DNA of 64,000 nt from Pseudanabaena sp. ABRG5-3 (GCF_003967015.1 NZ_AP017560.1:868001-932000); one strand, 5' to 3'. Positions 1 through 9,771 are shown, numbered from the stretch's first letter. Program-made: numbers and translations. Notes: generated from the sequence alone by a model not told the origin.

Positions 1-598
1 CGATCGCCGAGCGCGTTGCCACAATTTTCTCAGCATTAACGATGTCGAAAATATTTAATTGATCAGCCGCAAGCAACTGCAAGTTACGAATATTGCGTGC
101 AGACAAAACAATGTTTTCTTCTTTTTGATCAGTAATGACCAAAACCTTGCTACCAGCAACTACACCCCAACGCTCAAGAGCTTGAGTGAGTTCCTTGGTC
201 TTAGGCTGTACGAGATTTACGGCAAAATCTTCAACTACGATCAAATCTGCTGCACGACCAGTGAATGCGGTGCGAAGAGCAAGACGACGCTCTTTGCGGT
301 TCATCTTGGTATCGTAATCTCTAGGTTTTGGTCCAAAAATTGCACCACCACCACGGGTTAGAGGAGAACGAGTCGAACCTGCACGGGCGCGACCAGTCCC
401 CTTTTGTCTGAAGGGCTTACGACCACCACCACGAACTTCGGCGCGGGTCTTGCTGCTGGCTGTACCTTGGCGGGCATTAGCGAGCTGTCTGACGAGGGCA
501 CGGTGTACTAGACCCTTTGCAGTTGCTTCTTTAGCAACACGCAATTCCAGATCTACCTCACCGACTTCCTTCCCTGTCCAATCTTTTACTATAGGCAT
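1..598 (-). CDS. rplD: 50S ribosomal protein L4 (partial, runs off left edge)
   Basis: Ribosomal protein L4, a 23S rRNA-binding protein of the large subunit. Translating the minus strand from the ATG at 596-598 ([20 protein letters not shown]) gives 199 codons with no stop before the window edge. The product contains the typical L4 region [19 protein letters not shown] followed by [14 protein letters not shown]4 is usually about 210 residues, so only the last few are missing. It follows rplC by 41 bp in the same direction, the rplC-rplD order normal for cyanobacterial S10-type operons. Family assignment is certain; the gene is incomplete only because the window ends. Confidence 0.95.
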   Translation of the reverse strand, partial: MPIVKDWTGKEVGEVDLELRVAKEATAKGLVHRALVRQLANARQGTASSKTRAEVRGGGRKPFRQKGTGRARAGSTRSPLTRGGGAIFGPKPRDYDTKMNRKERRLALRTAFTGRAADLIVVEDFAVNLVQPKTKELTQALERWGVVAGSKVLVITDQKEENIVLSARNIRNLQLLAADQLNIFDIVNAEKIVATRSAI

Positions 599-639
599 AA
601 CTTAAACTCTCTCGATCTCACGAACAAACTACTTAGTTC

Positions 640-1281
640 TTACTTAGCCTTGCCGACAATTACGGTAGGAATGACATTAAGCAATGCACCAGCTTTACCA
701 GGTACTGCTCCTTTAATTAGCAGCACGTTGTTCGCTGCATCGACCTTGACTATAGTTAGTTTCTTTACGGTGATTTGCTTACCGCCAAGACGACCAGCCA
801 TGCGCTTACCAGGATAAACACGACCAGGAGTTGTACCTGCACCTGTCGAACCAGGTTGTCTGTGGTTTTTAGAACCGTGAGCCATCGGACCGCGACCAAA
901 GTTGTGGCGCTTTTGATAACCAGCGAAACCTTTACCAATGCTAGTTCCAATCACATCAACGATGTCGCCATCCTTGAACTGACTTACATCTAAAGTTTGT
1001 CCGATGGTGTAGTTGCTTACATCATCTAAACGATATTCACGTAGGTGCTTAACAGGCTCTGCACCTGACGCTTTCAAATGTCCTAATTCTGGTTTGGTGA
1101 GTAGTTTCTCGCGGGTCTTGCCATAACCAACTTGAATAGCTTTATAGCCTTCTTTGGTATCAGTCTTGACCTGAGTTACGGTGATAGGACCTGCATGGAC
1201 AACGGTTACAGGAACAGCGTTGCCATCCGAATCGAATACTTGGGTCATCCCAAGTTTTGTGCCGAGAATTCCGACAGTCAT
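640..1281 (-). CDS. rplC: 50S ribosomal protein L3
   Basis: Ribosomal protein L3 (213 aa, normal bacterial length), an early-assembly protein near the peptidyl transferase centre. The N-terminus [17 protein letters not shown] and the central [20 protein letters not shown] segment are diagnostic. A GGAG Shine-Dalgarno lies about 10 nt before the ATG at 1279-1281. It is the first gene of the operon: nothing on the minus strand precedes it for nearly 800 bp, which fits cyanobacteria, where the S10 operon starts at rplC without rpsJ. Confidence 0.97.
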   Translation of the reverse strand: MTVGILGTKLGMTQVFDSDGNAVPVTVVHAGPITVTQVKTDTKEGYKAIQVGYGKTREKLLTKPELGHLKASGAEPVKHLREYRLDDVSNYTIGQTLDVSQFKDGDIVDVIGTSIGKGFAGYQKRHNFGRGPMAHGSKNHRQPGSTGAGTTPGRVYPGKRMAGRLGGKQITVKKLTIVKVDAANNVLLIKGAVPGKAGALLNVIPTVIVGKAK

Positions 1282-2071
1282 TAAAATTAGCTCCGCTTGC
1301 TTGTGGCTGCAAATTAAATAGGTTTTTCTTGCAGATTTTTGACAGGCTCAAAAGAGATCGGTTTCGATCTTAGTAAGGATGATTGTTTTTGAAGACTGGT
1401 TAAGGGACTTCGAGACGACTTACAAAAGATGTCTAACCAAATTGCTAGACTTGTGAAACACAATCTCTTGGGTTGGCGATAGACAACTAGAAACTTTTGG
1501 GTTTTTAGCTTGTTTATACCAATGCGTGACTCAGACTTAAGGAAATGTAGCGTTAGCTTCTTTTTCTTAGTTTCTGTTTTTAGTCACGATTAACAATCCT
1601 AACTCTATGCGAGATGTTTTGTCTATAGTTTCTTAAAGTTTTTTGAAAAACTACTGCAAGTATCTTTAGCCATCGTCCTGAGGTGATCGCTTTGTACGAA
1701 TTTATGTAAAACGAAAAATGGGTGTAAAAAGTTCTATGTCTTCTTATCTTCTTCGTTTTCTTCGCGATCGCTATACGGTGATCTGACAGCTAAAAAGTGC
1801 TTATAAGGTTTAGTTTATCTATTTAAGAGGGGTATCATGGTTGTAGTTTGGTATACAGATAAATTATTAGGATAAATAATAGCTATACAGGGTTTTGCCT
1901 GAGCGTGGAATTAATTGAGAATTTTATTTTGGCTATGCTAAAACCTTTTTATAGTCCAAGTTGGGGAGAGTCTTGGGGGTATTGGTAAAGTTATTTATTC
2001 AATAATTTCACTAATATTTAAAATCTGTTCTTGTTGATATGGACGATATGTGAATTAGGTGATGGAAAAAT
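1282..2071. other. 790-bp non-coding spacer, divergent between rplC and the bacteriophytochrome gene
   Basis: No convincing gene. The region must hold the minus-strand promoter and leader of the ribosomal operon and the plus-strand promoter of the 2072 gene, but I could not single out convincing -35/-10 pairs. A 12-codon reading frame at 1837-1875 has a good upstream AAGAGGGG but no other support. The part near rplC is long enough for a structured leader; I see no long perfect hairpin in it. Confidence 0.5.
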
Positions 2072-4879
2072 ATGGAAATAGCACAACCTATAAATTCAGG
2101 AATTTCTGAAACTTCAAGACCAGTTGGTTATCAAGCCTGCGATCGCGAACAGATTCACTTATTGGGACATGTTCAGTCCCACGGTGTGTTGTTGAGCATT
2201 CTTGAAGCAGATTTGCGAATAATGCAGGTTAGCGAAAACGCGCTTCACTTTTTAGGCAAGACTGCCACATCGCTGATTAATCAGCCTCTGAATGCCATAT
2301 TTTCACAGTCTCAGATTAATACTCTGTTATCTTTTACCACTCACCAAAATTTAGAAGTATTTAATCCAATTAAACTATCTGTTCAGATTCAGCGAAAGAA
2401 ATGCTGGTTTCAAGGCATAATGCACCGTGCTGATGGACTACTCATTTTAGAATTAGAACCTTTATCGGAAGACCCGACTCCTAATCTGGGATTTTATTAC
2501 CTAGCAAAATCTGCGGCGATTAATGTTAGAGAAGCGAAGGATTTTGATGAAATATCAGATTTACTAGTTAAAGAAATTCGGAAGATAACTGGATACGATC
2601 GCGTACTCATCTACAAATTTGATGTGGACAATAGTGGAGTTGTGATTGCTGAATCTAAAGCCGAAGAGCTAGAACCTTTGTTGGGATTGCATTATCCAGC
2701 CTTTGATATTCCTGAGCTTGCCCGTAAACTCTATTACAGAAATTGGTTGCGTCTAATTGTTGATTTAAACTGCCAGCCTGTACCAATTATCCCCCTCAAT
2801 AATCCCGTTACGCAGAACCCCCTTGATTTGAGCCTTAGTACCTTGAGAAGTGTTTCGCCATTTCATGTGAAATACTTGCAAAAAATGGGTGTTTCAGCTT
2901 CTTTAGGTATCTCTCTAATTAACTCAGGCAAGTTATGGGGATTGATTGTTTGCCATCATTATTCACCTAAGTATATAGACTATGAGACTAGAAAGACCTG
3001 TGAGTTTTTAGGACAAATCATGTCTGTAGAAATTGTCCATAAACATGAGCAACACCTTAAAAAAGCCCAAGATAATATCAAATTTATTCAAACTAAACTG
3101 AAGCAAGATATTCTGGAAGGCTATCAATTAGTTAATTACACTTTTCTTCAAGACATAGAGAAACTACTCGATTTAGTCAATGCTAACGGAGCAGTCATTT
3201 GCTTTGGCGATCGCATTTCTGAAGTTGGTACATGTCCACCGCCAACATTTATTTCTAATTTGTTGGAGTGGCTAGAGCAGAAGTCTCAAGATGTTTTTTA
3301 TACTAATTGCTTAAGTCAGTTATTGCCTGAAGCAATGGAGTTTAAAGATAGGGCAAGTGGACTATTATCTATTTCTATTAAGCTTAATCATACTTCTTAT
3401 CATATCATTTGGTTTCGTTCTGAAGTTGTCCAAACCGTTAACTGGGCGGGCGATCCGAGCAAATTCGTGGATCTTGATGATGATTTGGCTCCATCACCTC
3501 GTCGATCTTTTGAATTATGGAAAGAAACCGTTAGAGCTAAATCCTTACCTTGGGATGAAGTAGAAATTGAAGCTGCTTTAGAGTTGAGAGGTACGTTTAT
3601 GCTAGCAGCTTTAGAATTTTCACAACAGGCTCTAAGACAAGAGGCCGAACGCTCTGAAGTGGCAAATCAGGCTAAAAGTAGTTTTCTAGCAAGAATGAGT
3701 CATGAATTGAGAACTCCTCTAAATGCGATTTTGGGATGTACACAATTGATGAGTCGAGAAGATGGACTTACAGAAGCGCTTGGAGAATATGTCAAGATTA
3801 TCAGTCATAGTAGTGAACATTTGCTTAACTTGATCGATGATGTTTTAGAAGTATCTAAAATTGAAGCAGGAAAGATCATTCTGGAAGAGTCAATATTTGA
3901 TTTGCAGCTATTTCTAAATAATCTTCAGGAGATGTTGCAAATTAGAGCAAGAGATAAGAACTTGCAGCTGATTTTTGCGATTCATCCTAGAGTGCCGCAG
4001 TATATCAAAGCGGATGAGCGTAAAACTCGGCAAATTTTATTGAATCTTTTGGGTAATGCGATTAAGTTTACGAATAAAGGCTATATAATTCTTCGTGTTT
4101 CATTAGTAGATACAGATCAGGATATCTCTAGGTCAGTTATTCATTTTGAAGTAGAAGACACTGGATGTGGAATTGCTCCAGAAGAAATTAATAATTTGTT
4201 TGAAGCTTTTGTGCAGACGGCTTCAGGTCGAGCATCTCAGACGGGTACGGGTTTAGGTCTAGTGATTAGCCAACAGTTTGCAAGGTTTATGGGTAGCCAT
4301 ATTCAGGTGAGTAGTACTTTAGGTAAAGGTACAATTTTTCAATTTGAGCTGACTATTGAGAATGTGTCTGCTCCAGAGTTGAAGATAGAGCAGGAAGTTG
4401 ATGCTGCTAAGCCTCTAGCCATATTGCCATTAGCGGACATCCAGATAGAGCAAAATCAAAATATCCAACATATCACGGAGAAAATTACTGATCAGAATCA
4501 TAAGCGCTCCATGAGAATTCTGTTAGTCGAAGACAACACGTTTAATCAGATGATCGCTTTACGACTTCTAGCGAAATTGGGATATCATGCGGATTGCGCA
4601 ATGAATGGCTTAGAGGTGTTACAAGCCTTGCAAAATAAATCCTATGATTTGATTTTAATGGATGTGCAGATGCCAGAAATGGATGGTTTAGAGGCGACTC
4701 GTAGAATTCGGCTAATTGAGAAAGATGGAGATGCAGCTAGTAAAATCAAAATTGTGGCAATGACTGCAAATGCCATGAAGGAAGATCGAGAGAAGTGTAT
4801 CTTAATGGGAATGGATGATTTTATTAGTAAACCTGTGAGGATAGAAGATCTCAAAGGGGTGTTAAAAAAATTTGCTTGA
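2072..4879 (+). CDS. Bacteriophytochrome-type hybrid histidine kinase (PAS-GAF-PHY-HisKA-HATPase-REC)
   Basis: Red/far-red photoreceptor kinase of 935 aa. PAS_2 (about 20-130) begins with Cys23 in CDREQIHLLGHVQSHG, the place where biliverdin attaches in BphP-type phytochromes. The GAF domain (about 155-320) has PAFDIP (Asp212), SPFHVKYL (His265) and CHH (295-297). Phe264 occupies the position of the Cph1-type chromophore cysteine, so attachment should be at Cys23. The PHY domain carries the tongue motif PRRSF (475-479). HisKA has SHELRTPLN (His544), then a HATPase with GTGLGLVIS, then a receiver domain with phospho-acceptor Asp near 864 (LMDVQMPEMDG). The Ser usually found in PASDIP is Phe here. 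No bilin synthesis gene is adjacent; the next gene converges 3 bp away. The output partner is unknown. Confidence 0.93.
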   Translation: MEIAQPINSGISETSRPVGYQACDREQIHLLGHVQSHGVLLSILEADLRIMQVSENALHFLGKTATSLINQPLNAIFSQSQINTLLSFTTHQNLEVFNPIKLSVQIQRKKCWFQGIMHRADGLLILELEPLSEDPTPNLGFYYLAKSAAINVREAKDFDEISDLLVKEIRKITGYDRVLIYKFDVDNSGVVIAESKAEELEPLLGLHYPAFDIPELARKLYYRNWLRLIVDLNCQPVPIIPLNNPVTQNPLDLSLSTLRSVSPFHVKYLQKMGVSASLGISLINSGKLWGLIVCHHYSPKYIDYETRKTCEFLGQIMSVEIVHKHEQHLKKAQDNIKFIQTKLKQDILEGYQLVNYTFLQDIEKLLDLVNANGAVICFGDRISEVGTCPPPTFISNLLEWLEQKSQDVFYTNCLSQLLPEAMEFKDRASGLLSISIKLNHTSYHIIWFRSEVVQTVNWAGDPSKFVDLDDDLAPSPRRSFELWKETVRAKSLPWDEVEIEAALELRGTFMLAALEFSQQALRQEAERSEVANQAKSSFLARMSHELRTPLNAILGCTQLMSREDGLTEALGEYVKIISHSSEHLLNLIDDVLEVSKIEAGKIILEESIFDLQLFLNNLQEMLQIRARDKNLQLIFAIHPRVPQYIKADERKTRQILLNLLGNAIKFTNKGYIILRVSLVDTDQDISRSVIHFEVEDTGCGIAPEEINNLFEAFVQTASGRASQTGTGLGLVISQQFARFMGSHIQVSSTLGKGTIFQFELTIENVSAPELKIEQEVDAAKPLAILPLADIQIEQNQNIQHITEKITDQNHKRSMRILLVEDNTFNQMIALRLLAKLGYHADCAMNGLEVLQALQNKSYDLILMDVQMPEMDGLEATRRIRLIEKDGDAASKIKIVAMTANAMKEDREKCILMGMDDFISKPVRIEDLKGVLKKFA

Positions 4880-4882
4880 TGG

Positions 4883-5932
4883 TTATGCACCAAAGGCGAT
4901 CGCACTCCAGCGTTTTAACTTAATTAGCCGCCAGATACTGATGCCGATGAGCCATGACAATGTAGTGGCAAGAGGGACGTATAAAATACCACCAACTACT
5001 TCGAGGGGGGCGATCGCTCTTAAGATCCATACATGAATGAGATAGGTCGTAAAACTTGCACTAGCAAAGATTTTGTTGGAAAGTATTGCTTTGATAGGTT
5101 CTTTAATCTGCCAAGAGATTGTCCATAGTAAGAAGGTTAAAGTAACCAGAATTATCGTTGGTCTGGTGTAATGTCCAACTGCTTCCGCAGAGTTCTTAAG
5201 TATGGCAGTTGCATAGAACTCACCTAGTTCCAAAATTGCGGCGATCGCGAATAGATACCCCCATGTACGCGATCTCCATTGTGATACAAGTTGCTTACTC
5301 CATCCATGATCTTTAGCTAGCCAGATGCCAATTTGGAAATAAGGCAACCAATAAATCACATGATTTCCGTCGGGGAGAAAACTGGTAAGGTTTGGGAGTA
5401 ATCCAAACGTGGCGGAAATCCAACGCAAGCTAAATAGGGAAAACGCGATCGTCAGTAATATCCATAATTTCTTTACTGTAAAAGCAATGCGACGGAGGAA
5501 TGGATAACTTACATAGCATTGCAAAATGATGCCTAAGAAGTAAAGATGATAATCTCCCATACCTGTAGAGAGGGCTTGCCAGATCTGTTGGAATCGCTCT
5601 TGCCAATTGCCCATGAGGAATTGCGATCGACCGACGACATTGAGTAGAGTGAAGAGAACATATGGCGGGATGATACGCCAGAGGCGACGTTGAAAAAAAA
5701 TTTTTAAATCGAAGGGATGCTTCTCTTCTGATTTGGATAGGGCAAATCCAGATAGAACCACAAACATGGGGACAGTAAAGCGTCCAACTTGGTTAATGAA
5801 TGTATCAATGAAAATTTCAGGGTTAATCGTAACGGTATCCTTTACGCCAAACCACCAGTGATGGGAGGCATGAATGCTAATCACAATAGTGGTAGCGATC
5901 GCCCTTAGTAGATCCGAGAGTTCCCAAGTCAT
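4883..5932 (-). CDS. Acyltransferase family 3 membrane protein
   Basis: Integral-membrane O-acyltransferase-like protein (349 aa) of the acyltransferase-3 family, which typically moves acetyl or similar groups onto cell-surface sugars. Visible features: an N-terminal segment with histidines (SIHASHHWW), the family-typical RFTVPMFVVLSGFAL, then FFQRRLWRIIPPYVLF and several hydrophobic spans up to the C-terminus. It starts 3 bp after the DUF309 stop, so it is probably the last gene of a minus-strand operon. It converges on the phytochrome gene with only 3 bp between stops and no obvious terminator. The substrate cannot be deduced. Confidence 0.8.
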   Translation of the reverse strand: MTWELSDLLRAIATTIVISIHASHHWWFGVKDTVTINPEIFIDTFINQVGRFTVPMFVVLSGFALSKSEEKHPFDLKIFFQRRLWRIIPPYVLFTLLNVVGRSQFLMGNWQERFQQIWQALSTGMGDYHLYFLGIILQCYVSYPFLRRIAFTVKKLWILLTIAFSLFSLRWISATFGLLPNLTSFLPDGNHVIYWLPYFQIGIWLAKDHGWSKQLVSQWRSRTWGYLFAIAAILELGEFYATAILKNSAEAVGHYTRPTIILVTLTFLLWTISWQIKEPIKAILSNKIFASASFTTYLIHVWILRAIAPLEVVGGILYVPLATTLSWLIGISIWRLIKLKRWSAIAFGA

Positions 5933-5935
5933 AGT

Positions 5936-6349
5936 TTAATCATTATCGCTATTAGTGATTTTATATAATTGAGGAATAGGTAAATCTCCCTGATCAAGCT
6001 GTTTTAAAACATCGACAATTCCTTCTTTCCCACTTAACTGTACAGTTCTTAGTATCTGTAAACTCTCTGTTAATAAAGTCTCAACATCAATGGATTGATA
6101 TTCAGGAAGATAGGCAGGTAAGCGACTTGTACCTTCGCCTAAGAGAATGGTGGCTCCATGCCAATTTTGATTGCGGAGATGATATAAACCAACTGCGATT
6201 TGTAAGATTCCTTGATAAAAAGCCCGATCACTCTGCCAAGCATCATTCCAAATGGCTTCTAAGGTATCGTGACAGGTGTAATAGTCTCCATGATTAAACT
6301 GAGCAATCGCTTCGGCAAATAATGGATTTTCTCCTGTGGGATCAAACAT
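5936..6349 (-). CDS. DUF309 domain protein
   Basis: Small alpha-helical DUF309 protein (137 aa). The family hallmark is seen in HGDYYTCHDTLEAIWND, followed by FYQGILQIAVGLYHLRNQN and GATILLGEGTSRL. The biochemical function of DUF309 is not known. Its start overlaps the end of the upstream gene by 8 bp, indicating translational coupling, and the acyltransferase gene follows 3 bp later. Confidence 0.88.
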   Translation of the reverse strand: MFDPTGENPLFAEAIAQFNHGDYYTCHDTLEAIWNDAWQSDRAFYQGILQIAVGLYHLRNQNWHGATILLGEGTSRLPAYLPEYQSIDVETLLTESLQILRTVQLSGKEGIVDVLKQLDQGDLPIPQLYKITNSDND

Positions 6350-6851
6350 GGGTTATTACAGTAGTTAATACTTGGGAGATCGCCTGTTTTTGTTCGGCAT
6401 CATAGCCCCATCTTTCCAGAAAATCTACATATGCACCAGTGTTAGAAATCGCTGCTTCTTTGACCTGTATCGCAATTGTGCGAACTTCCGTAAGATCGAC
6501 TTTCTCTATTAAAAGTGCAGTCCGCTTAGCGACACGATGGGAACCATCGGCTTGTTCTATATTCCCTGATCGGCGATGGGTGATTGCCATCGCGGTAGAC
6601 ATTGCTAAATTTTTAACTAAGAGTTCAGCGATCGCCTTAGGAGCAGATTGCAAAGCCCGAATGACGCTAATATTAGGTGCATCAGCGAGATGCCACTCTC
6701 CTGTTAAGAAGCAGACAAAAAATCCTCGCGCTCCATTGACAGTTTGTACCAGTTTAGAAATTTCTGATTCTAATTGATCATCGCTTAGATCTTTGCGTAG
6801 GAGTATTTCTTCTGTGTAAGCGATCGCTTCTTCAAAGGTGATATTTTCCAT
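6342..6851 (-). CDS. Conserved hypothetical protein upstream of DUF309 gene
   Basis: Unrecognised soluble protein of about 169 aa, predicted mostly helical. The ATG at 6849-6851 (MENITFEEAIAYTEEIL) is preferred over the longer frame, whose upstream part passes through a hairpin (6889-6921); a GGGAAC stretch sits just upstream. The middle contains ARGFFVCFLTGEWHLAD and the C-terminal half VAKRTALLIEKVDL. It overlaps the DUF309 start by 8 bp. No signal peptide or membrane segment. Function unknown. Confidence 0.75.
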   Translation of the reverse strand: MENITFEEAIAYTEEILLRKDLSDDQLESEISKLVQTVNGARGFFVCFLTGEWHLADAPNISVIRALQSAPKAIAELLVKNLAMSTAMAITHRRSGNIEQADGSHRVAKRTALLIEKVDLTEVRTIAIQVKEAAISNTGAYVDFLERWGYDAEQKQAISQVLTTVITHV

Positions 6852-6888
6852 AAGTTCCCAGCTATAGAGTTTGTCATTTTGCCAATGC

Positions 6889-6921
6889 GATGATGTGCTG
6901 TACTGAACGCAGCACATCATC
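6889..6921. terminator. Hairpin between two minus-strand genes
   Basis: Perfect 11-bp stem (GATGATGTGCT with its complement) around an 11-nt loop. A T5 run follows on the plus strand only. On the minus strand it would sit between the 6945-7598 gene and the 6342-6851 gene, where it could attenuate read-through. Confidence 0.5.
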
Positions 6922-6944
6922 AGTTTTTAGGAATTCTGAATTCT

Positions 6945-7598
6945 CTATTTAATGTGATCTAAACAATGATTTGGTAAAAATGCTGTCCAGCCATTATCTA
7001 ACTTGACACGGCAGCTTACGCTAATCACTTGCTCAACGATCCCCTTATGATTGGCGTATTGCTGACGATTAGCGTTGACGATGACGTGATCGCCGACTTT
7101 AAAAGCTTTACTTTTTGCATTTAAATCTTGTTTCTTCTCCGCAACATTGGGAATTGCTGCTTTTTTGAGGGTCGGCGCGGAATGAAATGTTAGAGAAGCT
7201 GCCTGTTGACCATTGACCTGATAGTTATATCCCCTTCCTTGAATGAGCTGTAAACTGCCGATTTGGACATTGGCAAGATATTGGACGAACCGATCAACGG
7301 AAATTTCCATGGTTTCTGCTAAATCTTCAAACATCACAGGGTAGCTCCAAAAATTTTCACCGACTTGGAGATCCGCTAGCTCTTTCCAAGCATCGAATAG
7401 TTTTTGTCCAAATTGTGATGCGAGATTATCAGTGAGATCGCTCTGGGGCTTGGCAACAGAATTTGATGATGTACTACTAGATATCAGAGTTTCTAATGTT
7501 TTAAGAAGGTTTTGAGCAACGCGATCGCTTGCTTCTGTCCTCGCTCGAAGATATTCGAGAATCTGCTCAAACAAAGATTCACTAACATTAACAGCCAT
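6945..7598 (-). CDS. Hypothetical protein with C-terminal KOW/SH3-like segment
   Basis: Protein of 217 aa without a recognised family. The N-terminal two-thirds are helical and serine-rich around 45-60. The C-terminal 50 residues (FKVGDHVIVNANRQQ, then GIVEQVISVSCRVKLDNGW) read like a small beta-barrel of the KOW/SH3 type often used for nucleic-acid or protein contacts. ATG start at 7598. It points the same way as the downstream cluster but is separated from it by about 90 bp and a hairpin. The KOW reading is an inference from residue pattern. Confidence 0.7.
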   Translation of the reverse strand: MAVNVSESLFEQILEYLRARTEASDRVAQNLLKTLETLISSSTSSNSVAKPQSDLTDNLASQFGQKLFDAWKELADLQVGENFWSYPVMFEDLAETMEISVDRFVQYLANVQIGSLQLIQGRGYNYQVNGQQAASLTFHSAPTLKKAAIPNVAEKKQDLNAKSKAFKVGDHVIVNANRQQYANHKGIVEQVISVSCRVKLDNGWTAFLPNHCLDHIK

Positions 7599-7815
7599 AT
7601 GATTACTCGTACTAATCTTCTCTAAGAAATCTAAAAAATACTGGTTCCCACGCTGAGCAGATGAAAAGTACAGTTTCTAGACAACTTTTTCATATTCTCT
7701 AAAGTAACACCAATAAGTTAACACCAATTTGTCATTCATCCCTATGTTGCGATTTTTTTACACTTGGTGACGATTTTGTGCGATCCCCATTACCTGCTAG
7801 ACCTACTAGAATTTT

Positions 7816-8502
7816 TTAACCTTGGCTCAGCCCAGCTTCCCAATTTTTGGGCAAAGGTTCATGACAAAGCTGATGAATTACGGTAATGCGATCAAATAAC
7901 CAAGGATAGGTATAACGGTAGCTAGGAATTAGCCCCAATGGTGAGAGTAGCGCTGCTACAGTTAAATCCGCAACACTAAAGCGATCGCCGATTAAATAAC
8001 CATTTTGCCAACGCTCACTGAGCATTGCGATCGCCTCATCAATTTTTTGAGATGCCAACTTTGCGGAGTCTGCATTAATGCCATATTGCGATCGGACGAT
8101 CTCAATTACGATCTGGCTCATCCATGAGGGATCAATTTGCTTACCTTCATTAGCGCGAAATTGATAATAGACAAACCTTGCTGCTGTCCCAATAGATTCA
8201 TCAAAATAGTCCTCCAAGCGCAAGGCTTCTCTTTGTTGCTGATCATCTTCTAAATAAAGCGGTGGATTAGGCTGATAGTCTTCGAGAAAGCGAATAATTT
8301 CGGTGGAGTCCGCAACTACTGCGGGGCAATTTTTTTGTTGTGGTAGTAGGACAGGGACTGTCTTTTTGCCTGAAAGGGGCTTAACTCTAAGAATATGTAG
8401 TCCGGGAGTGAGGTTCTCGACTTGGTAGGGAATTTGTTTGTAGCCAAGAGCTAGTCTAGCTTTGCGGCAATAGTGAGAAGTACTAAACTGTAATAGAAGC
8501 AT
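7816..8502 (-). CDS. Glutathione S-transferase family protein
   Basis: GST-like protein (about 228 aa). The N-terminal thioredoxin-like half shows LLQFSTSHYCRKARLAL, a CxxC-less active-site region with a single Cys, then KTVPVLL and DSTEIIRFLEDY (the glutathione-contacting cis-Pro and ADS-type regions). The C-terminal half is helical with DRFSVADLTVAALLSPL. The ATG at 8500-8502 is chosen over a TTG three codons upstream. Substrate unknown. Confidence 0.82.
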   Translation of the reverse strand: MLLLQFSTSHYCRKARLALGYKQIPYQVENLTPGLHILRVKPLSGKKTVPVLLPQQKNCPAVVADSTEIIRFLEDYQPNPPLYLEDDQQQREALRLEDYFDESIGTAARFVYYQFRANEGKQIDPSWMSQIVIEIVRSQYGINADSAKLASQKIDEAIAMLSERWQNGYLIGDRFSVADLTVAALLSPLGLIPSYRYTYPWLFDRITVIHQLCHEPLPKNWEAGLSQG

Positions 8503-8550
8503 GAGTCTCAATTAAATTGACAAAATAGTGTTTAGAGGTCTGCGATTGAA

Positions 8551-8609
8551 TCAAGAACCAAATTTTTTGTAGCACGACGAAGTCGCACCACAAAAAAATC
8601 GGTTCTTGA
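8551..8609. repeat. Long imperfect palindrome upstream of the GST gene
   Basis: TCAAGAACC at 8551 pairs with GGTTCTTGA ending at 8609, with an inner A/T-rich stem and a GACGAAGTC centre. It lies in the divergent spacer before the 8941 gene. One of many such hairpins in the window. Confidence 0.65.
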
Positions 8610-8671
8610 TTTTTCCTGCACGTTTCTTATCACTGAACATTACAGCCCATTGTCTGTTCTAACAATTCTGT

Positions 8672-8783
8672 TCTATAGCAGTGAAAGTTTTGCTTAGGAC
8701 ATAAAACCCAAATAAAGGCGGCGCGAAGCGCTGCCTTTATTTGGGTTTTGATTTGTCCTAGCCATCTCTTTCATTGCTATAAC
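8672..8783 (+). repeat. Hairpin element, ATAAAACCC family (copy 1)
   Basis: Inner hairpin 8703-8749 with core GGCGGCGCGAAGCGCTGCC and one G-T mismatch; left flank ATAAAACCC, right flank TTTTGATTTGTCC. Outer partial inverted repeats TATAGCAGTGAAAG (8674) and CTTTCATTGCTATA (up to 8781) make it look like a small MITE. It sits between divergent genes, so it is not needed as a terminator for either. Confidence 0.8.
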
Positions 8784-8940
8784 AATTGCGATCACTATTG
8801 CTACTTACAGCGCTCTAAGTTGTCACTTTGTTATCTCTGGACTCATAAAAATTGCTGAATTTTGGATTGTATTCAAGCAAATTAGTAAATCATATGTTAT
8901 AGTCTCGACTAAATTTTTACAGTCGAAGGTGCTGTCGCCT

Positions 8941-9717
8941 ATGCAAGCCAATCCAGTCTCTAAACCTACAACTTCTCAATCTGGTTATCAGACTTCCCAA
9001 TCTGGTTATCAGGCCTCAGTGCCTGTCACTGTATATCGAGAACTGGCTGCGGAGTTGCAATCTACTCAAGCAAAGCTGTCTTTTTTTCAGTTGCAAAACG
9101 AGCAACTTACTAAGCAAAATCAAATGCTATTGCAAGAGTTTGAGGCGATCGCCCAAGCGACAGATCGAGTACAGTCAATTCTTACCCAATCAAATTTACC
9201 AGAATCAAAGCTGTCGGAAGTTTTAGCTGGTATCCGCGCCTCCTCGCAGATTAATCCTGCACCATCTCGGAGCAATCCTCAACCTCAAGGTCGTCCCCCT
9301 GCCGCTAAACCTCGTACTGCTGATAAACCTGCAACACAGGCTAGTCCACGTAGAGCGGCTGTACAGCAAACAACTAATGCAATTCAAGAAGCTATTTCTA
9401 GAGCGAGACAACTTGCTACTGATTCCACACCTCAAAGCTCTAACGAGCCAATGTTAGGCGAGGCACTTTATTATGATCGCTCTTTTGCCTCGTTTGATGC
9501 GCCTGCACCTACACCTGTTTCTGCACCTACGCCTAAAGTATTGCCCAAGCTAGAAATTCGTGAAGAAATTTCGTCACGTCCACTCCGCCATGAGTCAATA
9601 GAAGAAGCCAACGAATCAACAGGTTTAAGTGGTTGGGTCTTGACCTTAACTATTGTGGCGATCGTGCTAACTTCCTTTGGAGCTGGCTATTTGCTCATGA
9701 GACCATTTGTAAAATAA
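8941..9717 (+). CDS. Hypothetical coiled-coil protein with C-terminal membrane anchor
   Basis: About 258 aa. The N-terminus has a short tandem repeat (TSQSGYQT / TSQSGYQA), then a heptad-like segment (YRELAAELQSTQAKLSFFQL onward), a Pro/Ala/Ser-rich linker, and one C-terminal transmembrane helix (GWVLTLTIVAIVLTSFGAGY) ending in a short tail, LLMRPFVK. This resembles a tail-anchored protein facing the cytoplasm. The ATG at 8941 with GAAGGTG about 10 nt upstream is preferred over a GTG at 8929. No known domain; function unknown. Confidence 0.75.
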   Translation: MQANPVSKPTTSQSGYQTSQSGYQASVPVTVYRELAAELQSTQAKLSFFQLQNEQLTKQNQMLLQEFEAIAQATDRVQSILTQSNLPESKLSEVLAGIRASSQINPAPSRSNPQPQGRPPAAKPRTADKPATQASPRRAAVQQTTNAIQEAISRARQLATDSTPQSSNEPMLGEALYYDRSFASFDAPAPTPVSAPTPKVLPKLEIREEISSRPLRHESIEEANESTGLSGWVLTLTIVAIVLTSFGAGYLLMRPFVK

Positions 9718-9771
9718 ATTTGTGAGTTTTGAGATTGCCTATAGCAGTATCAAAACTTGGGTAGTCCTAAA

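Noticed and set aside
1837-1875. 12-codon frame with a good AAGAGGGG upstream, before the phytochrome gene
   Set aside because: Too short, no family, and well separated from the next start; such frames arise by chance.
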